Assembly (NCBI GenBank): GCA_021802115.1
Contig: JAKABA010000001.1
Location: 119,306-183,305 of the forward strand
Origin: a bacterium
Lineage (GTDB): Bacteria > Chloroflexota > Dormibacteria > UBA8260 > Bog-877
DNA: 64,000 bases
Reading direction: 5' to 3'
Positions 35,441 to 43,829 of this stretch are shown here, piece by piece. The notes beneath the pieces are model-generated. The model did not search any database. It worked only from the letters and a program-made list of their open reading frames with translations, and was not told the DNA's origin. Both the position numbers and the translations under genes were made by a program. Position 1 is the first letter of the stretch. Each line of letters opens with the position of its first letter.

Positions 35441-36783
35441 CAGCTGTCGCCAACCGCAGGCCCCTGACTTGGGAGATGGCAGCTGGGAGCAGCCACGCCC
35501 TGACGACGGGGGTGGGGGATGCGGGGACGGTCCTGCTGGCCGGGCCGCCGGCGGCCGCGGGCGCCGAGTCCCTCGCATCCCATCTGCTCCGACTCGGAGC
35601 GCTGCCCGCCGGGGCCAAACGTCCGGCCTTCATCCTGAAGGTGGTCGCGGACAGTGGCCTGCAAGGGCGGGGAGGGGCGGGGTTCCCGGTCGCCCGGAAG
35701 ATGGTCGCTGCCGCCGCCGGCAGGGGGAAGTCACTGCTGGTGGTGAACGGATCGGAGAGCGAGCCCGCAAGCCGCAAGGATTGGACCCTGCTGTGTCTGC
35801 GCCCACACCTTGTGCTGGACGGGGCGGCACTCGCGGCGGCCGCTATCGGCGCCAATTCGGCCGTGATCCAGCTGCACCGGGGAGCGGCCGCACCGTCCGC
35901 AGCCCTCCTGCAGGCGCTTGAACAGCGCCGTGCGGCCGACCTGTCAGATCCCCGCTTCACGATCAGCTTTGGGCCCGCTCGGTACGTGGCGGGGGAGTCG
36001 AGCGCGATCCGGGCCTTCCTCGCGGGTGGCCCGGCCAAGCCCGCGCCGCGAGGGGGTCTGGGCCACGGGTTCGGCTCGCCGCCGCTAGTCCAGAACGTTG
36101 AGACGCTGGCTCTCCTGGCCCTTGTTGGCCGGTATGGCGCCGACTGGCTTCGGGCTTTCGGGACCGGCGCTTCGCCGGGGCCGACCCTGGTGACCCTGGC
36201 CGGCGCGGTGGATCACCCGGGACTGGTTGCGGAGATGACGGGGCCCACGGCACTCTCCAACGTTCTCACCAGATGGGGTGGGCTGGCAGGCGCTCCTCGC
36301 GCGGTGTTGTTTGGGGGGTATGCCGGCACCTGGTGCGATGGCCGGCAGGCGTGGGGCCTGGACCTCAACCGGGAGTCGTTGGCCACAGCTGAGATCGCCT
36401 TTGGTTCGGGTTTGGTTGGGGTGCTCCCTTGGGACGCATGTGGTCTGGCGGAGACCGCTGGCTTGCTCAACTACCTGGCCCAGGAGAGCTCCGGTCAATG
36501 TGGCCCCTGTGTCTGGGGGCTGCCGCGACTGGCCAAGGAGATGGCTGACCTGGCGTGGGGCCGGGTGGCTTCCCGGGACGTGCGCCGGATGGCGCGTATG
36601 GCCACGGAGTTGGCCGGTCGGGGCGCCTGCCACCACCCGGACGGAGCGGTCACTTTGTTGGCAAGTGCCCTGACGGTGTTCTCCGACGAGGTGGTCCATC
36701 ACCTCCGACAGGGCCCCTGCGCCCGCTCAGGCCGCGGCCCGGTCTTCCCTATCCCGGAGCGCCCCGACCCGGCCTGGCGATGA
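35437..36783 (+). CDS. NuoF-like FMN/Fe-S oxidoreductase subunit
   Basis: 448 residues. Shares the complex-I NuoF layout: FMN/NADH loop G-R-G-G-A-G-F-P (77-84), N-G-S-E-S-E-P, Y-V-A-G-E-S-S-A, V-Q-N-V-E-T-L-A-L-L, and the Fe-S region with C355, C358 and C398 (x39 spacing as in NuoF). The first cluster cysteine of NuoF is replaced by S352 (E-S-S-G-Q-C-G-P-C). Starts with a 4-nt overlap with the cytochrome gene and ends with a 4-nt overlap with the ferredoxin gene. Likely oxidises a pyridine nucleotide or reduced ferredoxin in the cytoplasm. Confidence 0.85.
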   Translation: MTAVANRRPLTWEMAAGSSHALTTGVGDAGTVLLAGPPAAAGAESLASHLLRLGALPAGAKRPAFILKVVADSGLQGRGGAGFPVARKMVAAAAGRGKSLLVVNGSESEPASRKDWTLLCLRPHLVLDGAALAAAAIGANSAVIQLHRGAAAPSAALLQALEQRRAADLSDPRFTISFGPARYVAGESSAIRAFLAGGPAKPAPRGGLGHGFGSPPLVQNVETLALLALVGRYGADWLRAFGTGASPGPTLVTLAGAVDHPGLVAEMTGPTALSNVLTRWGGLAGAPRAVLFGGYAGTWCDGRQAWGLDLNRESLATAEIAFGSGLVGVLPWDACGLAETAGLLNYLAQESSGQCGPCVWGLPRLAKEMADLAWGRVASRDVRRMARMATELAGRGACHHPDGAVTLLASALTVFSDEVVHHLRQGPCARSGRGPVFPIPERPDPAWR

Positions 36784-37010
36784 CCTACCAGCTGAAGGTG
36801 GACATGGATCGATGTCAGGGCCATGGCATCTGCGCGGTGCTGGCCGGGGACTTGGTCGACCTCGATCAATGGGGGTTTCCGGTGATCACCTCAGATCCCT
36901 TGTCTGAGCCAGCGCAGCTGCGCCGGGCCCGTTGGGCGGTGGCGGCCTGCCCCGCTCGAGCGCTTCAACTCGAGTCGGCGCCGGTCACCACCTCAGAGCG
37001 TAAGCGCTGA
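36780..37010 (+). CDS. Small ferredoxin (C-x2-H-x2-C type)
   Basis: 76 residues. Cysteines C12, C18 and C57 (in A-C-P-A-R-A-L) with H15 in the place of a fourth ligand: the pattern of single-cluster ferredoxins of Actinomycetota that hold a 3Fe-4S (or His-ligated 4Fe-4S) centre and often serve P450s or redox operons. Overlaps the NuoF-like gene by 4 nt; last gene of the operon. Confidence 0.9.
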   Translation: MTYQLKVDMDRCQGHGICAVLAGDLVDLDQWGFPVITSDPLSEPAQLRRARWAVAACPARALQLESAPVTTSERKR

Positions 37011-37258
37011 GGTCCGGTCGCGCCGCGCCCGAGCGGCCAGCGACCCGGCTGAGGCCCCCATCCGCCGCCGACTCCACTCTCCCCTGGTCCGATCGGCCGA
37101 GAAGGTGCGTCGGATCGCACTTTCGGCGGGTCCGCGCTCAGGGCGGTGGTCGGGATCGCCACTGACACTGTCCCGGCGCCACCTCGCCCGGACAGACGGG
37201 TATCGGGGTGAACATCCGCCGCCGCCGGGCCCAAGGCTCGCTCGCGCCGCGCGGCACC

Positions 37259-37287
37259 TTGCGTCTCGAACACAAGTTTGGTACATT
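37259..37287 (+). promoter_or_regulatory. Promoter of mrfAB with LexA-type operator
   Basis: TTGCGT (37259-37264), 17-nt spacer, TACATT (37282-37287). The spacer holds CGAAC-ACAA-GTTTG at 37267-37280, one base from the Gram-positive LexA box CGAAC-N4-GTTCG. A further GTTCG half-site is at 37290-37294. The predicted start lies about 6-7 nt after TACATT, at the A of the ATG (37294), so the mRNA should be leaderless. Confidence 0.6.
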
Positions 37288-37293
37288 TGTTCG

Positions 37294-39768
37294 ATGACTG
37301 GCCCAAGTCGCTGGACACCGGTGCCGGACCGCCTTCCCGCTTCGTGGAATGAGGTGGTCGACAGTCGCGCGGTTCAGGAACTGGTCGTGCTGGACCGGGA
37401 ACTGCCCGCTCGACCCGCCCGGTATGCACCGATGCCTGATGGGCTTCATCCTCGACTTACAGCGGGGCTCGGACGGCGGGGAATCAGCAACCTCTACTCC
37501 CACCAGGTGAGCGCGGTCGAGCTGGCCCTGGCCGGGCAGAGTCTGGCGGTGGTCACGCCCACCGCCTCTGGCAAGTCGCTGTGCTACCTCCTGCCGATCC
37601 TGGATTCGGTGATCCGGGATCCGGACGCCACGGCGCTGATGCTGTTTCCCACCAAGGCTCTGGCTCAGGACCAACTCCAGGAATTGCGCCAGCTCAGCGA
37701 CGCGGTCGAGCTGGAGTTGCGAACCTTCACCTACGACGGCGACACTCCGCCCGGCGCCCGCAGCGCCCTGCGCCAGGGCGGGCAGGTGGTGCTCAGCAAT
37801 CCCGATATGCTGCACAGCGGCATTCTGCCCCACCACACCAGTTGGGTCAGGCTCTTCAAGGGCCTTCGGTTTGTGGTGCTGGACGAACTTCACACCTACC
37901 GGGGCGTGTTCGGTAGCCATGTGGCCAACGTCATCCGCCGACTGGAACGCATCTGCGCCTTCTATGGGGCGAGCCCCACCTACATCTGCTCCTCGGCCAC
38001 CATCGCCAACCCGGGCGAGCTGGCGGCTCGGCTCCTGGGCCGGCCGGTGACTCTGGTCACGGACAATGGCGCTCCGGCCCCGATGCGGCGACTGGTGATA
38101 GCCAATCCTCCGGTGGTCGAACCGCGGCTGGGTATCAGGCGCAGTGCCAGCCTGGAGGCCCGCAAGATCGTGCCTCAGCTCGTGCGAGCCGGCTCCCAGA
38201 CAATCGTCTTCGGGCAGACCCGCCTTCAGGTGGAGCTGCTGCTCAACTATCTCGATCGCGAGCTTCAAGCGGACGGACGCGGGCTGGGAGTAGCCCATGG
38301 CGGTGCGGTGCGGGCCTATCGGGGGGGCTATCTGCCTTTGGAGCGCAGGGCCATCGAGGCCGGTTTGCGATCTGGGGCAGTGCGGTGCGTGGTGGCCACC
38401 AGTGCCCTTGAGCTCGGCATCGATATCGGCCGTTTGGACGCGGCGGTGCTGGTCGGTTACCCCGGCACCATCGCCAGCCTATGGCAGCGCCTGGGGCGAG
38501 CCGGCCGCCGCGAGGGCGCGGCCCTGCAACTCCTGATCACAGGGGGAGGGCCGCTGGACCAGTTCATCGCCAAGCACCCCGAGTTCCTGCTCGAGCAGTC
38601 ACCGGAGCGGGCTTTCGTGGATCCCGACAACCTCTTGATCCTGGCTGGTCACCTGCAGGCGGCCATCTTCGAGCTGCCGATGCGGGCGGATGAGACATTC
38701 GGGGGTGGCGACCTGGGCGGACTACTCGAGGTGTTGTCTGAGGATGGCCTGATCCACCAGGCGAACGGCAGCTGGCACTGGGCCTCGGACGCCTTCCCTG
38801 CCGACGCCATCAGCCTGCGCACAGCGGGAGCGAGCAACGTGGTGATCATGGACACATCGACCCCGGGTGACTCCGCATCGCAAGGACCCCAGGGCACGTC
38901 GGCCGGAAGCGGTGGCGGCCGTTCCGGGGCTGGCTCCCGCGTGGTTGGCGAACTGGACGAGTGGTCGGCTCCCCTGCTGGTGCATGACGACGCGATCTAC
39001 ATGCACCAGGGCCGCCAGTACCACGTCGAGCGGCTGGACTGGGAGGAGCACAAGGCCTACGTCCACCCGGTCTCGGTCGACTACTTCACCGATGCTGACC
39101 TTCGAGTCAATCTCCAGGTGCTGGACTGCCTGGCTGGCCCGCTGACAGATTCTGGCCAGGCCACCGCCAAGGCCCATGGAGAGGTGAGGGTCAGCGTACT
39201 GGCGGCGATGTACCGCAAGATCAAGCTGCTGACCCATGAGACGGTTGGGGCGGGTCCGATCCGGGTCCCGGAGCGGGATCTGCAAACCACCGCCTACTGG
39301 TGCTCCTTCGATTCCAGGCTGACGGCCGGGTTGACCGGAGCCGAGGTGGGCCTGGAGGGGATCGGGCACATGATGGGCCAGGTCGCCTGCCTGGTGGCGA
39401 TGTGCGACCGGCGGGATCTCGGCGTGGTCACCCAGGTCCGGGCCTCTCTCGCGGCCATCCCGGGGCGGGAGGCCTCCCCCAGCCAAGCCGAGGAGTTCGT
39501 GGCCGGAGCGAGGCCCCGGGCCGCCGGACCGGTGGCGGGGTTTCTGAACGACTCCCCCTGCGTCTTCATCTACGACGTGCACCCGGGGGGTGTGGGCCTC
39601 AGCGCCCGGCTCTTCGATCTCCATGTCGACTTGCTTCAGGGGGCGGCGGCTCTGATCCGAGAGTGCGACTGTGCGCTCGGGTGCCCGGCCTGCGTCGGCC
39701 CCGTCTCCGGCGTCGAGGATGGCGCCAAGCAGGCTGCGCTCACCATGCTGGAGGCGGCCGGATGGTGA
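37294..39768 (+). CDS. mrfA: DEAD/DEAH-box DNA-repair helicase MrfA (YprA-like)
   Basis: 824 residues from ATG 37294 (the upstream in-frame extension crosses the promoter). Superfamily 2 helicase: Walker A T-P-T-A-S-G-K-S near residue 90, Walker B/motif II V-L-D-E-L-H near 196, motif III S-S-A-T, motif VI Q-R-L-G-R-A-G-R. The C-terminus carries E-C-D-C-x3-G-C-P-A-C (about 790-802), the four-cysteine metal site of the MrfA/DUF1998 family. In Bacillus, MrfA with the exonuclease MrfB repairs mitomycin C damage. The same gene order here, 7-nt overlap with mrfB, makes the assignment strong. Confidence 0.9.
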   Translation: MTGPSRWTPVPDRLPASWNEVVDSRAVQELVVLDRELPARPARYAPMPDGLHPRLTAGLGRRGISNLYSHQVSAVELALAGQSLAVVTPTASGKSLCYLLPILDSVIRDPDATALMLFPTKALAQDQLQELRQLSDAVELELRTFTYDGDTPPGARSALRQGGQVVLSNPDMLHSGILPHHTSWVRLFKGLRFVVLDELHTYRGVFGSHVANVIRRLERICAFYGASPTYICSSATIANPGELAARLLGRPVTLVTDNGAPAPMRRLVIANPPVVEPRLGIRRSASLEARKIVPQLVRAGSQTIVFGQTRLQVELLLNYLDRELQADGRGLGVAHGGAVRAYRGGYLPLERRAIEAGLRSGAVRCVVATSALELGIDIGRLDAAVLVGYPGTIASLWQRLGRAGRREGAALQLLITGGGPLDQFIAKHPEFLLEQSPERAFVDPDNLLILAGHLQAAIFELPMRADETFGGGDLGGLLEVLSEDGLIHQANGSWHWASDAFPADAISLRTAGASNVVIMDTSTPGDSASQGPQGTSAGSGGGRSGAGSRVVGELDEWSAPLLVHDDAIYMHQGRQYHVERLDWEEHKAYVHPVSVDYFTDADLRVNLQVLDCLAGPLTDSGQATAKAHGEVRVSVLAAMYRKIKLLTHETVGAGPIRVPERDLQTTAYWCSFDSRLTAGLTGAEVGLEGIGHMMGQVACLVAMCDRRDLGVVTQVRASLAAIPGREASPSQAEEFVAGARPRAAGPVAGFLNDSPCVFIYDVHPGGVGLSARLFDLHVDLLQGAAALIRECDCALGCPACVGPVSGVEDGAKQAALTMLEAAGW

Positions 39769-41126
39769 CCTCGGAGTTGCGGCTGCGACTGGGCGCCCTT
39801 CAGGGCGACCCGCGCCTGGGCCTGTCGCCAAGGGTTCCTGCAGTGCAGATGTCGGCCAGGCCAGTCCTTGACGAGGAGGGCCGATCGGCAGGCTTCCGGC
39901 AGCTGGGATTTGACTGGGACGGGCATCGCGGGTTACTGGTGCGGAGCTTGGACCTGTCGACGGCGGATCTGGGGATCTCGGCGGATCTACTTTCGGCTGA
40001 TCGGCTGCCCAACCTCTCCGAGGTGGTCCCGAAGGTCCCCACCACAATCACCTGCTTCGACCTGGAGACGACCGGCCTCCAGCGAGGCACGGGCACCGTG
40101 CCGTTCCTGTACGGCTGGGCGGTGATCACCGGCGACAGGGTGCACTTCGAGCAGTGGCTGCTCACCCAGCTCGGTCAGGAGGCGCCGCTGGTGGAGGCGG
40201 CCGTCCGCCAATTGCGCGCCACAGACCTGCTGGTTACCTACAACGGAGCCAGCTATGACCTTCCCTTGTTACGGACCCGGATGGTGATGGCAGGAGTGGA
40301 CCATGCCTGGCCCGCCACCCCGCACCTTGATCTGCTTCCGCTGGTGCGGAAGCTGTTCCGCCATCGCCTCGATCGGTGCAGCCTGCGGCGGGTGGAGGAG
40401 AGCGTGCTCGGCCTGAGTCGCGACCACGACCTGCCGGGCCGCGAAGCACCCGAACTTTACTGGCAGTTCCTGCGCTCGGGGGACCCACTCCCGCTGGCGG
40501 CGGTGCTGGAGCACAACCAGCAGGATGTGCTCTCTCTAGCGCGCTTACTGGAGCGGCTGGTGCGCCATGTTGACCTGGAGGGGCCGCATCCCAGCGACTG
40601 GCTAAGCCTGGGCAGGTTCATTGAGGCCAGGGGCGACCTCAGCGGAGCCGAGGGCGTCTACCGAAGGGCCGAGAGGTGCTCCCCACCGCCACTGGATCGG
40701 GCGGCGGCCTTGAGGAGAGCTCGGCTGCTCCGGCGCCAGGGTCTGGAGGATCAGGCGCGACAGGCGTGGTCGTCAATCTGGGAGCGCTGGCACGATCCGG
40801 AGGCGGCGGAAGCGATGTGCATCGATCTGGAGCACCACCAAAACGATCTCGGCGGAGCGCTGGAGTTGGCACGGGAGGGGTTGAGGTCGGCACCCGTCGG
40901 ATGGGACCAGCGCTTCGCGCGCCGAATCTGGCGGCTCCAGAGCAGGCTCGGTCCGACCGGACCAGCGGGGCCGAGCGCAGGGGCGCGGCCGGTCGGCCGG
41001 CCCTGGTCGGGGTGGCTGCCTGGGGGCGAGTCCTACGAGGCCTGGATCGCAATCCGGCGAGGCGGCGATCCGGCCCGGGCCATGGGGGAGCGGCGGTTGG
41101 TTCGATCCCCGGCGGTGGGGCGGTAA
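39762..41126 (+). CDS. mrfB: MrfB-like RNase H-fold exonuclease with TPR tail
   Basis: 454 residues from ATG 39762. DnaQ/RNase H-fold motifs: C-F-D-L-E-T-T-G-L near residue 100 (D and E), V-T-Y-N-G-A-S-Y-D-L-P-L-L (D), and H-N-Q-Q-D-V-L-S-L-A (D). Residues 275-400 carry TPR-like helices (D-W-L-S-L-G-R-F-I-E-A-R-G-D, then A-E-G-V-Y-R-R-A). This is the architecture of Bacillus YprB/MrfB, the nuclease partner of MrfA. The last 50 residues are Pro/Gly/Arg-rich and family-atypical. Confidence 0.88.
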   Translation: MVTSELRLRLGALQGDPRLGLSPRVPAVQMSARPVLDEEGRSAGFRQLGFDWDGHRGLLVRSLDLSTADLGISADLLSADRLPNLSEVVPKVPTTITCFDLETTGLQRGTGTVPFLYGWAVITGDRVHFEQWLLTQLGQEAPLVEAAVRQLRATDLLVTYNGASYDLPLLRTRMVMAGVDHAWPATPHLDLLPLVRKLFRHRLDRCSLRRVEESVLGLSRDHDLPGREAPELYWQFLRSGDPLPLAAVLEHNQQDVLSLARLLERLVRHVDLEGPHPSDWLSLGRFIEARGDLSGAEGVYRRAERCSPPPLDRAAALRRARLLRRQGLEDQARQAWSSIWERWHDPEAAEAMCIDLEHHQNDLGGALELAREGLRSAPVGWDQRFARRIWRLQSRLGPTGPAGPSAGARPVGRPWSGWLPGGESYEAWIAIRRGGDPARAMGERRLVRSPAVGR

Positions 41127-41574
41127 CCGGACTTTCGGAGTCGGGCCGACGCCCCCCCAGCACAGCGGCCGGACGCTCTCACAGCACGGGCGCGGAGTGA
41201 GTGCCGATGAAGTCGCCGGCCGCCACCTCCCCAGTCGTCACCGGAGACTGGGTCCCGTCTGGTTCCAACGGTCGGAGAGCGGCCACCCCGGCGGTCGGCT
41301 CGCCCGCCAGAAGCGGCCTGGCGGCGTTCCGCAGCCAAGGGACCAGGGCGGCCAGGGGACAGTGACTGTAGCTTTTTGCCCTCGCGCGGCTCTGACCCTG
41401 GAGGCCGGTGGGGCAAGGGCCAGTACACGCCTGACCGGGGGAGCTCGACTCGGCTCCTCACCCTACAGTGGGAGCCTATGGCTGCAATCCGGTAGAATGC
41501 CGCCAGGCTCAGGCCGGATCGTCGGGCGCAGCTTCGATGGGGCTAGGCCCGAGGAGCGGAGGTGAGCCGAGATC
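41127..41574 (+). other. Intergenic region between mrfB and tRNA-Gly
   Basis: No gene. ACAGTGACTGT (41359-41369) followed by TTTTT (41373-41377) may be a weak terminator. TAGAAT at 41493-41498 is a possible -10 for the tRNA, without a clear -35. Confidence 0.35.
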
Positions 41575-41646
41575 GCGGGAGTGGCTCAGTGGTAGAGCGT
41601 CTCCTTGCCAAGGAGAAGGTCGCGGGTTCGACCCCCGTCTCCCGCT
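41575..41646 (+). tRNA. tRNA-Gly (GCC)
   Basis: Cloverleaf by eye: acceptor GCGGGAG (41575-41581) pairs with CTCCCGC (41639-41645); D arm GCTC...GAGC; anticodon stem TCTCC/GGAGA around loop TTGCCAA giving anticodon GCC; T arm GCGGG-TTCGACC-CCCGT. The discriminator is T and CCA is not encoded. Confidence 0.95.
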
Positions 41647-42172
41647 CCCCTTCGGCCAGGCGAGGCCCGTCACGGCGCTCGCGGAGCTGCCCAGCCCGCT
41701 TGAGCAGAGTGATGTTCAGGGGGTGAACCAACCGCCAAGCAGCAGGGAAGCGCTCCACTTGCTGATGTTGCGACCCCCAGCGAGGGGAACCCGTCACCGG
41801 GGTGCGGAGGAGTCTGGCCCCGCACCGCGGGACGACCGATGGCGTTCGCGGCGACGTGCCGTGCCACCGTTTGCGAGGGCTGGACCGGGCCGCCCCGCAG
41901 CCCCTGGGCTTCGCATGACCGCGGAGACCCGGCGCCAGCAGCCGAGCCTGCGGACCCGGCCCGCAGGAGGCGCCGAATGACCACAGGCGCCTTGCTTGCG
42001 CATTGGCGGTGGCGCTGCGGAGCGTGGCTGGGCGTCCCCCGACAACGGGGCGTCGGGCGAGTTCCGCCTCCGTCCGTCCCGAAGGGTGGCGATGATGGCC
42101 GTCCAAGGCGGCGCGGCGCTGGTGCCGATTGTCTCCCCGCGTCGCGACCAGATCCTCTGCGGATTTCCTTTC
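41647..42172. other. Gene-free stretch between tRNA-Gly and the ABC-importer promoter
   Basis: About 530 nt without a convincing coding frame, repeat or integrase remnant. Sites next to tRNA genes often take up mobile DNA, but I see no duplicated tRNA 3' end here. Confidence 0.4.
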
Positions 42173-42201
42173 TTGACAAGTTGTGCGCCACAACTTATGC
42201 T
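42173..42201 (+). promoter_or_regulatory. Promoter of the sugar ABC importer with embedded palindromic operator
   Basis: TTGACA (42173-42178), 17-nt spacer, TATGCT (42196-42201). A perfect palindrome AAGTTGTG-CGC-CACAACTT (42178-42196) fills the space between the two hexamers, so a bound repressor would block RNA polymerase. The ROK regulator at 46283 is the likely binder. The leader to the first gene is about 210 nt. Confidence 0.75.
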
Positions 42202-42420
42202 GCGGCGGGTCGTTAGACGGCGGGCCGCGAGGGCCCGCTCCACGGGAGGTGTGAAAGGCGAGGCGGAGTTTCGGACGGGGCCAACGGGGCCATCCGCGGG
42301 CCGGTCGGCACGGTAGAGGCGGCTCTTGACCCGGGGTGATCGACGCCGCGGGGACGGCCTGATGGGCACACGGTCAAGCGGTATCGGACTGAATATTGGA
42401 CCTAGGTGGAGGGACTCTGG

Positions 42421-43695
42421 ATGGCTCTAGAAAGCAAGGCGGCTGGTGGGGCCGCATTCTTCGGGAGGCGAACGACTTGGATGGGTCTGCTCGCCGCAGT
42501 TGGCCTGATCACCGCAGCTTGTGGCTCGACCACGGGTACCAAGGCTCCGGCAAAGTCACCATCCAGTGTGACGGTGCCCAACATCAGCGTCACGTCCTTC
42601 AATCTCAGCTTCTCGACCATGGCCCAGCTGAAGGGCCTACAGGCCGCGGGCAAGGGCCTGGTCGGCGTGATCCTGCCGGACACCACGTCCTCCACCCGCT
42701 ACACCGAGTTCGACGCCCCCTATCTTGCCAAGGCCTTCCAGATGGCTGGGTATTCGCCTTCGCAGTACTCGATTACCAACGCTCAGGGGAGTGACGCCAC
42801 CGAGCTCTCGATGGCCGAATCGGACATCACCAGGGGTGCCAAGGTCCTGGTCGTGGACCCGCTCGACAGCACGGTCGCCAGCGAGATCCAGGCCTATGCC
42901 TCATCTCACGGGGTCGCCTTGATCAGCTACGACCGGGCCACCTTCGCCGGCACCAACACCTACTACGACAGTTTCAACAACTTCAAGGTCGGCCAGCTCA
43001 TCGGTCAGGGCTTCGAGGCCTGCGTCACCGCCTGGGGAGTCAAGAGCCCCCAGGTGTGGGAAGTCGACGGGGGCGAGAACAGTGACCCCAACGCGATCTC
43101 ATTCGCCCAGGGCTACAACTCGGTGATCTGGGGCACCAAGACGACCCCGCTCACTCCGCCCAAGACCAACAGCCTCGGCTACAACCTGGTCGGTGACCAG
43201 GTCACCCTCAGCTGGGACGTCGCCACCGCCGGCACCAACTTCGCTCAGGCGCTGACGGCTCACCCCAGCATCAACGCCGTGGTGGTCGCCAACGACGAGA
43301 TGAACGCCGCGGTGGTTCAGGACCTGAAGAACAAGGGCGTCAAGCCCTTCACCGTCCCGACCACGGGGCAGGACGCCACCCTCACCGGGGCGGAGAACAT
43401 CCTCAGCGGCTACCAATGTGGGACCGTCTACAAGCCGATCTACCTGGAGGCCCAGGATGCGGTCGCCATGGCCACCATCCTGCGGGCTGGCAAGGCGATT
43501 CCTTCCAGCCTGGTCAACGCGACCACGGTCGACCCGGCCAACTCCAGCATCACCGAGCCGGCCTCCCTGCTGACTCCGGAGTGGGTCACTCCCTCTAACA
43601 TGCAGGCGACTCTCATCAAGGACAACTTCATCCCCGCGCCGGCGCTGTGCTCGGCCGTGGGCCAGAGCGTCTGCACCAAGTACGGCATCAGCTGA
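42421..43695 (+). CDS. Sugar ABC transporter substrate-binding lipoprotein
   Basis: 424 residues from ATG 42421 (GGAGGG 8 nt upstream; GTG 42406 is less likely). Lipoprotein signal peptide with lipobox L-I-T-A-A-C, Cys34. The mature part is a periplasmic-binding-protein type 1 fold (Peripla_BP_4-like): G-V-I-L-P-D-T-T-S-S-T-R-Y, V-L-V-V-D-P-L-D-S, I-S-Y-D-R and Q-D-A-T hinge segments resemble xylose-binding XylF. Anchored outside the membrane, it delivers the sugar to the permease. Two C-terminal cysteines may form a disulphide. Confidence 0.9.
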   Translation: MALESKAAGGAAFFGRRTTWMGLLAAVGLITAACGSTTGTKAPAKSPSSVTVPNISVTSFNLSFSTMAQLKGLQAAGKGLVGVILPDTTSSTRYTEFDAPYLAKAFQMAGYSPSQYSITNAQGSDATELSMAESDITRGAKVLVVDPLDSTVASEIQAYASSHGVALISYDRATFAGTNTYYDSFNNFKVGQLIGQGFEACVTAWGVKSPQVWEVDGGENSDPNAISFAQGYNSVIWGTKTTPLTPPKTNSLGYNLVGDQVTLSWDVATAGTNFAQALTAHPSINAVVVANDEMNAAVVQDLKNKGVKPFTVPTTGQDATLTGAENILSGYQCGTVYKPIYLEAQDAVAMATILRAGKAIPSSLVNATTVDPANSSITEPASLLTPEWVTPSNMQATLIKDNFIPAPALCSAVGQSVCTKYGIS

Positions 43696-43724
43696 CGCAG
43701 CAGCCCTGAAACCTCGAATCTAGA

Positions 43725-43756
43725 TGGGGGGCCGCACCACCTGGTGCGGCCCCCCA
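43725..43756 (+). terminator. Perfect 15-bp hairpin between importer genes
   Basis: TGGGGGGCCGCACCA (43725-43739) is the exact reverse complement of 43742-43756, with 2 nt between. No T-run follows, so it probably causes partial termination or protects the 3' end of the binding-protein mRNA, giving more binding protein than ATPase and permease, as is usual for such operons. Confidence 0.75.
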
Positions 43757-43829
43757 GATCTATGTCGCGCAGACGGCTAGGAGGAAGGCACGTGACTCGT
43801 TCGGGTTCTCAGGCGGGGAGTCGGCGTCC

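Noticed and set aside
41543..42193. Frames of about 200 codons on both strands after tRNA-Gly (integrase or island gene?)
   Set aside because: No recombinase motif, no duplicated tRNA 3' end, and the frames run through the tRNA and the promoter at 42173.
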